Shown piece by piece: positions 1-4,367 of a stretch of 5,291 nt of DNA. Below the pieces are notes generated by a model. It did not search any database. It was not told the DNA's origin and saw only the letters and a list, made by a program, of their open reading frames with translations. Source of the stretch: Nanobdellota archaeon (GTDB lineage: Archaea; Nanobdellota; Nanobdellia; Woesearchaeales; B3-WOES); contig JAGLZG010000095.1 of NCBI GenBank assembly GCA_023131705.1, positions 1 through 5,291 of the forward strand, given 5' to 3'. The translations under genes and the position numbers were made by a program. How positions within the stretch are numbered: the first letter of the stretch is position 1; each line of letters starts with the position of its first letter.

Positions 1-3000
1 AATCGGCTGTAAAAATGGATATGTTTCATTTTCTGTTATATTCCAAATAGTAGAAAAATTCCAATTAGTAAATGTAGCTTCTTGTTTCATTTGTACTGTT
101 GTTTTTCCTGTGCCTCCTGCACTTGAACCTTGTCCTGATGTTTGTGTATCCCAAAAGCAGTCGTTGTATGTAGCACCAACATCTAATGCAACTAATCCAC
201 CCGCATTGCTACCACTAACAGAACCTGTGGAGTAGCAATTTGTTGCTGTCCGGTCAGAAAGGAAGCCGATTAAGCCACCTGCATATCCTTTTGATGCCCC
301 AGTAGTGCCAACCACAGCTCCTGTAGCATAACAATTAGTTGGACTAGTTGCACCTCCAGATAATCCACCTACATATAGATTACCACTTACATCACCTGTA
401 GCGTAACATCTAATTAGTGTTCCACCTCTACCAACTAATCCACCCACTTGCATATTACCGCCACTAACAGCACCTGTAGCATAACAGTCAGTTAATGTAG
501 CATAGTTATCCCCAACTAAACCACCTACATTATTAGCAAATCCATTACTCACAGTAGAAGTAGAGTAGCAGTTAGTCATTGCTCCTCCACCATGACCAAC
601 TAAACCACCTAATGCACCATAACTACTACTTACAACACCTGTGGAATAACAGTTTGTTATTGTCGCTCCGTTATATCCCACTAATGCACCAGTCCAATCC
701 TTACCTCTTATATTGCAATCTATCAAGCCAACATCTTGAATTGTCGCTCCCGATGTTTTCCCAAATAATCCTACACGATAAGTAGACCATCTATTTATTT
801 TTAATCCTGTTATTGTATGTTCATTACCATCAAAAATTCCTGTAAATGGATTGGCATCAGTTCCAACAGGCTCAAATCCAGCACCACCATTATACAAAGC
901 GCCACTTGCGTTTTGTGTGTCATAAGTGCAATCAATATCATTGGCAAGATAATATTTACCAGAAAGGTCATTTTGCATTGCTTGTAGTTCTGTGCAATTA
1001 TGTATTGCAGTATAGGCATCACTACTCACATAAGCAGCCTGAGCAGAAGCATTTGAGGAATATTCCATGTAATCAAGCTCTAAAGGAGACACATCATTAT
1101 AAGCATAAGCTGTTTCATTGCCAAAACTAAACTTCAAAACATGCCTTTTTGCTGTTAAAACTTTAGAAACTTCATAAGCTGTCTCATTACAGCTGTAATC
1201 TTCAATAAACACAGAACATTCATTTTCATAACAATTGCTGCCCTGCCATTCATACTGCTTGACTTCATCACCGCATCTTATTTCAAGGAATTGCAAATCA
1301 TAACTATTATTATCGCTGTTGCCAGACCATAAAGATGTTTTATTTTCTCTCCTTACAAGAACAATATCATTTTCAACATCAACATCATAGATTTTGCCTT
1401 TATAGTCTTCTTTTGTTATGCTTTTTACTCTCACAGGATTATTATTTCCATCTAAGAAGTAAAGCTCTTTATCATCATTTAAATAATCATAAGCTTCTGT
1501 TATTGGGATTATGTTAAATTCTAAAGAATTTAACAATTGAAAATCTTTGATTTTCATATAACTATAATCTTTTAAATCGAAAGGTTTAAATACTTTAACA
1601 TATTTATGTTTTTTAACATAATTGGAGGTATTTAAGATGGTAAGCATAACATTATCAGTGCCAGAAGCAGTTAAGCATAAGATGGAATCTTTTTCAGAAA
1701 TTAACTGGTCAGGATTTGTAAGGAAATCTATAGAAAGGAAAACTAATGAACTATCTTGGAAAGAAGAGATGTTAAAGAAACTTAAAGAAGAAGAACCTTT
1801 TAATGAATGGGCTGTCAAATCACTAAGAGAATCCAGGGCAGGTAGACTTAAAGAGTTGAAGAAAAGAGGTTTATTATAGATGAGATTTGTAGTAGACTCA
1901 AATGTTTTATTTACATTTTTCTGGAAGAACTCTGTGTTTGAAAATATACTATCAAAACCAGATATTCTCCCATTTTCTCCTGAATTCGCTCTTGAAGAAA
2001 TTAAGAAATATATGCCTGAATTATTGACAAAAACAAAAATCTCACGAGAAGAGTTCTCTAAAAGACGTGAGGAATTGATACAAAGAGTTGAATTTATACC
2101 ATTAAAAGAATATAAATCAATGTTTGATAAAGCGAAATTACTTTCTAAGAATTTCTCTAAAGAAGAAAGAGAAGAGTTTCTTAAGGATATTGATTTTATT
2201 TCATTAGCACTCAAACTCAATTGTTCTCTCTGGTCAAATGACAGATTACTTAAGAAACAGACAGGAGTTATTGTTCTTTCTACAAAAGAACTAGTAAACT
2301 TATTGGGATTATAATTTTCTTCTTTTTCACCAGCATAAACCTTATGCTCAGGACTAACTAACATGTCAGAAATCGAAGATTTCTGAGCACGCTCAGAAAC
2401 GCCTTGCGTTTCTGACGAATCAGAGCTATCTTCCAATACAATTTTATACATCTCATCATCATGCTCATAAACCTGTTTTGCTGTTGGTAATTGCCATTCT
2501 TTCTCATGAGTTTCTGGATTTAGTGTCATAACTTTTTCATTTTCTAGTTCTCTAAAATATTTCCATCCATTCTCAGTTAAAATTTCAGTCTCATCATCAT
2601 AACATTCTATTTCTTGGTTTGTCCATCTTGTAACCTCTTTTGTATAATCAGGATCATATGTTGCAGTAATTGTTAAATTAGCAACACCAGTTGTATTAAA
2701 CATTACTGTCCAGTTTCCATGCAAAGAAGGATAAGAATGCACATTAATCACATTTATCTCAGCGCCAGCATAAGCACTGAAATGATTAACTGTGAATGTT
2801 ATTGTATCACCATTATCAACAAAAGGAATAGAAGTTTTCTCCCAATCTGAACAGCTAAACTCATCAAAATCAAAATCAGAGCAATACATGACAGCATTGA
2901 CATTGCCATTCTTAACTAAAGTTATTTCAGCATAATCAAACTCTAAACTCTCATTAACAGCAAATACATCTGTATTAATCTCTTTATCTGTAATTTCATC

Positions 3001-4092
3001 AATATAGACATCAAGTTTCTTTAATTTTTCAATATTCTTTATCTTTGCCTTGCTCTCCTTACCCAAGCCCATAACACCTTTCAGGGATTTTTCCAAAGAA
3101 CTAATCTCCAAATCATACTTTCCATTTGTCTTGTTTTTAAGCTTATAATGACCAATCTTCCTTTTATCTTTATCTCTAATACTAACAATTTCATCTTCAA
3201 CAAAAGAAGAAATGCCATAGCTTATATTATCAACATAAACAATACCATCAACCTCAAACACAAGCTCATATGTATCCTCATCAAATCCTGTTAATGAACA
3301 GCTCTCAACACAGGCATCATCAAAGTAAACCCTGTCAACAAACACAGCATCCAAGCTTAAAACCCCTGAATTATAGATATAAGAATATAAATTATCCTCA
3401 TCCAAATTAACATCATAATAGATAACTTGAGCATAAACAGTATTATTATAACCAGCATTATACTTTCCATAATTCAGATAAAATATATCATCCCAGTTTT
3501 CAGATTCAGGGCTTAACCCCATGAACAAACAGCATTCATCATAGCCATAACATACAGTAGTGTTTAGCTCCTTATTATCAACCTTGTACTTGGTGCAAAG
3601 CTTGCTATAATTGGCATCAAAGCCAAACACACTTCTATTAACGCTGAAATCAATAATATCCTCAATATGTGCAATTCCATTATCATCAGCATCATAATCA
3701 CTGTAATTACTATATTCAAAACTTATATTTATCTCATTGTCTCCTGAAGAAACCTCAACAGCTTCTGCTGTAATATTCTTAATATTATAACCATAAACAA
3801 GATAGCTTTTATTATCTTTCTTAACATAAACATTAGCATAATCCCCTTCCAGATAACCTCTTAATCTTATGGAATCTATATCCCCTTTATGTTCAGGCTC
3901 CCAGATATAGCTTGTATTAGAAGTGATATTAATATTCAGCATATCTGTATAACTCCCATTATCTTCTAAAGTAGCATAGCCTGTGTAGGCTGACCTGATT
4001 AAGAAGAACCCTGTTATGATGATTATTATTGAGATTAGTGTTATTATGTTCTCTTTCCTGTTGTTGATATTATTTTTCATTAGAGTTTTCAC
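1..4092 (-). CDS. Giant exported GLUG-repeat surface protein interrupted by an intein (C-terminus beyond window)
   Basis: One minus-strand frame is open without a stop from 4092 to the left edge (1364 codons). I chose the GTG at 4092-4090 because it overlaps the upstream stop as GTGA and has a GAGGT ten bases before it; the alternative is ATG at 4080-4078. Residues about 1-40 are a basic stretch followed by an isoleucine-rich hydrophobic segment (LISIIIIITGFFLI), a signal peptide or membrane anchor. Residues 41-496 form a Tyr/Asp/Asn-rich N-extein ending in beta-sandwich-like sequence (TITFTVNHFSAYAG). Residues 497-925 are an intein. From Ser926 the C-extein continues into the usual entry to GLUG adhesins (YYLANDIDC, GAGFEPVG, FTGIFDGNEHTITGL), then GLUG repeats and a closing block (CFWDTQTSGQ, SAGGTGKTT). 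The family is surface or adhesin-like; ligand and role are unknown. In the middle of the intein this frame runs antisense to vapBC. Confidence 0.88.
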   Translation of the reverse strand, partial: MKTLMKNNINNRKENIITLISIIIIITGFFLIRSAYTGYATLEDNGSYTDMLNINITSNTSYIWEPEHKGDIDSIRLRGYLEGDYANVYVKKDNKSYLVYGYNIKNITAEAVEVSSGDNEINISFEYSNYSDYDADDNGIAHIEDIIDFSVNRSVFGFDANYSKLCTKYKVDNKELNTTVCYGYDECCLFMGLSPESENWDDIFYLNYGKYNAGYNNTVYAQVIYYDVNLDEDNLYSYIYNSGVLSLDAVFVDRVYFDDACVESCSLTGFDEDTYELVFEVDGIVYVDNISYGISSFVEDEIVSIRDKDKRKIGHYKLKNKTNGKYDLEISSLEKSLKGVMGLGKESKAKIKNIEKLKKLDVYIDEITDKEINTDVFAVNESLEFDYAEITLVKNGNVNAVMYCSDFDFDEFSCSDWEKTSIPFVDNGDTITFTVNHFSAYAGAEINVINVHSYPSLHGNWTVMFNTTGVANLTITATYDPDYTKEVTRWTNQEIECYDDETEILTENGWKYFRELENEKVMTLNPETHEKEWQLPTAKQVYEHDDEMYKIVLEDSSDSSETQGVSERAQKSSISDMLVSPEHKVYAGEKEENYNPNKFTSSFVERTITPVCFLSNLSFDQREQLSLSANEIKSISLRNSSLSSLEKFLESNFALSNIDLYSFNGINSTLCINSSRLLENSSREIFVFVNNSGIYFLISSRANSGENGRISGFDSIFSNTEFFQKNVNKTFESTTNLIYNKPLFFNSLSLPALDSLSDLTAHSLKGSSSLSFFNISSFQDSSLVFLSIDFLTNPDQLISEKDSILCLTASGTDNVMLTILNTSNYVKKHKYVKVFKPFDLKDYSYMKIKDFQLLNSLEFNIIPITEAYDYLNDDKELYFLDGNNNPVRVKSITKEDYKGKIYDVDVENDIVLVRRENKTSLWSGNSDNNSYDLQFLEIRCGDEVKQYEWQGSNCYENECSVFIEDYSCNETAYEVSKVLTAKRHVLKFSFGNETAYAYNDVSPLELDYMEYSSNASAQAAYVSSDAYTAIHNCTELQAMQNDLSGKYYLANDIDCTYDTQNASGALYNGGAGFEPVGTDANPFTGIFDGNEHTITGLKINRWSTYRVGLFGKTSGATIQDVGLIDCNIRGKDWTGALVGYNGATITNCYSTGVVSSSYGALGGLVGHGGGAMTNCYSTSTVSNGFANNVGGLVGDNYATLTDCYATGAVSGGNMQVGGLVGRGGTLIRCYATGDVSGNLYVGGLSGGATSPTNCYATGAVVGTTGASKGYAGGLIGFLSDRTATNCYSTGSVSGSNAGGLVALDVGATYNDCFWDTQTSGQGSSAGGTGKTTVQMKQEATFTNWNFSTIWNITENETYPFLQPI
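145..771 (-). repeat. GLUG-type tandem repeats in the C-extein
   Basis: Residues about 1108-1316 of the surface protein hold a degenerate repeat built around GGLVG and a [NDR]CY[AS]T[GS]xVS strand. Recurring units are NCYSTGVVS, NCYSTSTVS, DCYATGAVS, RCYATGDVS, NCYATGAVV and NCYSTGSVS, ending in DCFWDTQTSG. At DNA level the (+) string CCTGT(A/G)G recurs at 224, 320, 395, 473 and 638, with a diverged copy near 556, about 75-96 bases apart and always in whole codons. Such GLUG arrays are predicted to form beta-helix-like stalks on secreted adhesins. Confidence 0.85.
1512..1556. repeat. Pair of tandem short-loop palindromes on the other side of vapBC
   Basis: Two perfect inverted repeats sit two bases apart. 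The first has 11-base arms and a 2-base loop (TGTTAAATTCT-AA-AGAATTTAACA, 1512-1535). The second has 8-base arms and a 3-base loop (TGAAAATC-TTT-GATTTTCA, 1538-1556). The second shares an AAATC-NNN-GATTT core with the hairpin at 2366-2386. They encode intein residues (MKIKDFQLLNSLEFN) just before the C-terminal splicing blocks and keep the frame open. Confidence 0.7.
1578..1592 (+). promoter_or_regulatory. Archaeal BRE/TATA promoter of vapBC
   Basis: CGAAAGG (1578-1584) directly precedes TTTAAATA (1585-1592), matching the archaeal BRE plus TTTAWATA TATA-box consensus. With the usual spacing of about 26 bases, transcription would start near 1614-1616, leaving a leader of roughly 22 bases that carries the ribosome binding site. 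The promoter shows that the cassette brings its own expression signals. It lies within the coding frame of the intein on the minus strand. Confidence 0.75.
1624..1629 (+). promoter_or_regulatory. Ribosome binding site of vapB
   Basis: GGAGGT is a strong Shine-Dalgarno sequence with a seven-base spacer to ATG at 1637. It decides the start of vapB against the in-frame TTG at 1622. Confidence 0.8.
1637..1879 (+). CDS. vapB: Antitoxin VapB, ribbon-helix-helix type
   Basis: This 80-residue protein is the probable antitoxin of the PIN toxin directly downstream: it would bind and neutralise VapC and repress its own promoter. The N-terminus has a beta strand with alternating hydrophobic residues (SITLSVPEAV), then two helices split by the turn INWSGFVRKSIERK, a pattern typical of archaeal RHH antitoxins. 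The rest is highly charged (KEEMLKKLKEEE, SLRESRAGRLKELKKRG) and probably forms the toxin-binding tail. I start at ATG 1637 because a GGAGGT lies seven bases upstream; an in-frame TTG at 1622 would place that site inside the gene. The stop TAG abuts the vapC ATG with no gap, so the two are co-translated. The whole gene lies antisense within the intein of the surface protein. RHH assignment is from pattern, not from a search. Confidence 0.85.
   Translation: MVSITLSVPEAVKHKMESFSEINWSGFVRKSIERKTNELSWKEEMLKKLKEEEPFNEWAVKSLRESRAGRLKELKKRGLL
1880..2314 (+). CDS. vapC: Toxin VapC, PIN-domain ribonuclease
   Basis: This 144-residue protein is a single PIN domain of normal VapC length, a Mg2+-dependent endoribonuclease whose known relatives cut tRNA or rRNA. 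Visible PIN features are the N-terminal strand MRFVVDSNVL with Asp6 and Asn8; Glu39/Glu40 in FALEEIKKY; Asp103 (or Asp105) in LKDIDFISLAL; and Asp121 in LWSNDRLLKK, followed by the final strand and helix (VIVLSTKELVNLL). The acidic set is complete, so the toxin looks intact. The style, especially WSND, resembles the PIN_2 subgroup. GAGGT at 1866-1870 sits nine bases before the ATG, inside the end of vapB, and the start touches the vapB stop. The gene overlaps the intein coding frame on the other strand. The target RNA cannot be read from the sequence. Confidence 0.9.
   Translation: MRFVVDSNVLFTFFWKNSVFENILSKPDILPFSPEFALEEIKKYMPELLTKTKISREEFSKRREELIQRVEFIPLKEYKSMFDKAKLLSKNFSKEEREEFLKDIDFISLALKLNCSLWSNDRLLKKQTGVIVLSTKELVNLLGL
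2315..2327 (+). terminator. T-rich stretch after vapC, putative archaeal terminator
   Basis: The base after the vapC stop opens a pyrimidine run (TTTTCTTCTTTTT) with two separate T tracts. Archaeal RNA polymerase can stop at such tracts without a hairpin. On the other strand the same bases encode Lys/Glu residues of the intein just after block B, so coding sequence alone could explain the composition. Confidence 0.4.
2365..2424. repeat. Cluster of nested short-loop palindromes in the intein N-terminal domain
   Basis: Three overlapping perfect inverted repeats share the TCAGAAA/TTTCTGA unit. They are TCAGAAATC-GAA-GATTTCTGA (2366-2386), TTTCTGAGC-AC-GCTCAGAAA (2380-2399) and TCAGAAACGC-CTT-GCGTTTCTGA (2393-2415). 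The outer ends GTCAGAAA and TTTCTGAC (2365-2372, 2409-2416) also pair, and TCTGA-CGAA-TCAGA (2411-2424) extends the cluster. On the minus strand it encodes a hydrophilic segment (SDSSETQGVSERAQKSSISD) between intein blocks A and B, where inteins usually have only a short turn. It therefore looks like an in-frame insertion of a REP- or MITE-like element. Exact ends are uncertain. Confidence 0.8.
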
Positions 4093-4107
4093 TTAACAAA
4101 CAACCTC
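4089..4107 (-). promoter_or_regulatory. GTGA overlap and ribosome binding site deciding the surface-protein start
   Basis: On the minus strand GAGGT (4107-4103) is followed after ten bases by GTGA (4092-4089), in which the GTG start of the surface protein and the TGA stop of the 92-residue protein overlap. The alternative ATG at 4080 would be 22 bases from the GAGGT. This favours GTG and translational coupling. Confidence 0.6.
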
Positions 4108-4367
4108 TTACCAACATATTCACATTTCCAGTAATCCAGGAATGATTTGAATTCTTTGCTCTGATTTATACCTATCAAGACAATGCCTCTTGCGAGGTGC
4201 TGCGCTTTCAGAGACTTAATTATGCCGGATTTTCCATCTCTGCCTTTCAGGGCATAGTAAAATCTTATTTTGTCTTTTTTAAGAAGATGTTTTGTGGAGT
4301 AACCAAAGAGCATCATCTCTTTGTAATCATTTAGATTCTCTTTCCTGATTAACTCTTTACCTGCCAT
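4089..4367 (-). CDS. Unrecognised 92-residue basic protein
   Basis: I do not recognise this protein. It starts at ATG 4367, overlaps the end of the upstream coiled-coil gene by 11 bases and shows no clear ribosome binding site, so translational coupling is likely. It is rich in Lys and aromatic residues and has no signal peptide or membrane segment, so it should be cytoplasmic. The N-terminal third looks helical (KELIRKENLNDYKEMM). Then come a basic aromatic strand (KIRFYYALKGRDGKSG), a helix (IKSLKAQHLARG), a hydrophobic strand (IVLIGI), a helix (SKEFKSFLDYWKC) and a last strand (VGKRLFVK), suggesting a small alpha/beta fold. Its TGA overlaps the GTG of the surface protein gene, so all three minus-strand genes look co-expressed. 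A nucleic-acid-binding role is conceivable from its charge but not shown. Confidence 0.8.
   Translation of the reverse strand: MAGKELIRKENLNDYKEMMLFGYSTKHLLKKDKIRFYYALKGRDGKSGIIKSLKAQHLARGIVLIGINQSKEFKSFLDYWKCEYVGKRLFVK

Larger units (their letters stand above)
1318..2604 (-). other. Intein (Hint splicing domain), 429 residues, with vapBC nested antisense in the endonuclease position
   Basis: Block A begins at Cys1 (codon 2604-2602): CYDDETEILTENG. Block B is LVSPEHKVYA (2332-2361), the equivalent of the TPxH motif with His at 2346-2344. Block F is GKIYDVDVENDIVLV (1354-1398), with the conserved Asp after Tyr. Block G is LWSGN followed by Ser+1 (Asn at 1320-1318, Ser at 1317-1315). Cys1, the block B His, the terminal Asn and the Ser nucleophile are all present. 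The usual penultimate His is Gly, and the His expected in block F is absent, both variations on the classic motif. No LAGLIDADG motif is seen. Without the vapBC-overlapping part and the palindromic insert, roughly 165 residues remain, the size of a mini-intein. It is expected to excise itself and join residue 496 to Ser926. A non-splicing autoprocessing Hint domain is the alternative. Confidence 0.82.

Noticed and set aside
579..1517. Several short open frames (+ 579-785, + 846-1130, + 1335-1517, - 810-1022)
   Set aside because: They are His/Leu/Gln-rich shadows of the GLUG and intein coding frame, with no recognisable domains and no supporting start signals.
1622..1636. TTG start at 1622 for the antitoxin
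   Set aside because: It would place the strong GGAGGT ribosome binding site inside the gene; ATG at 1637 has ideal spacing.
1400..2330. LAGLIDADG or other homing endonuclease in the intein
   Set aside because: No such motif is visible in the intein frame, whose central part is simply the antisense of vapBC.
1318..2604. Surface-protein gene broken by a vapBC insertion (pseudogene)
   Set aside because: No stop or frameshift occurs in the minus frame from 4092 to 1, and both intein halves are in the same frame with their key nucleophiles intact.
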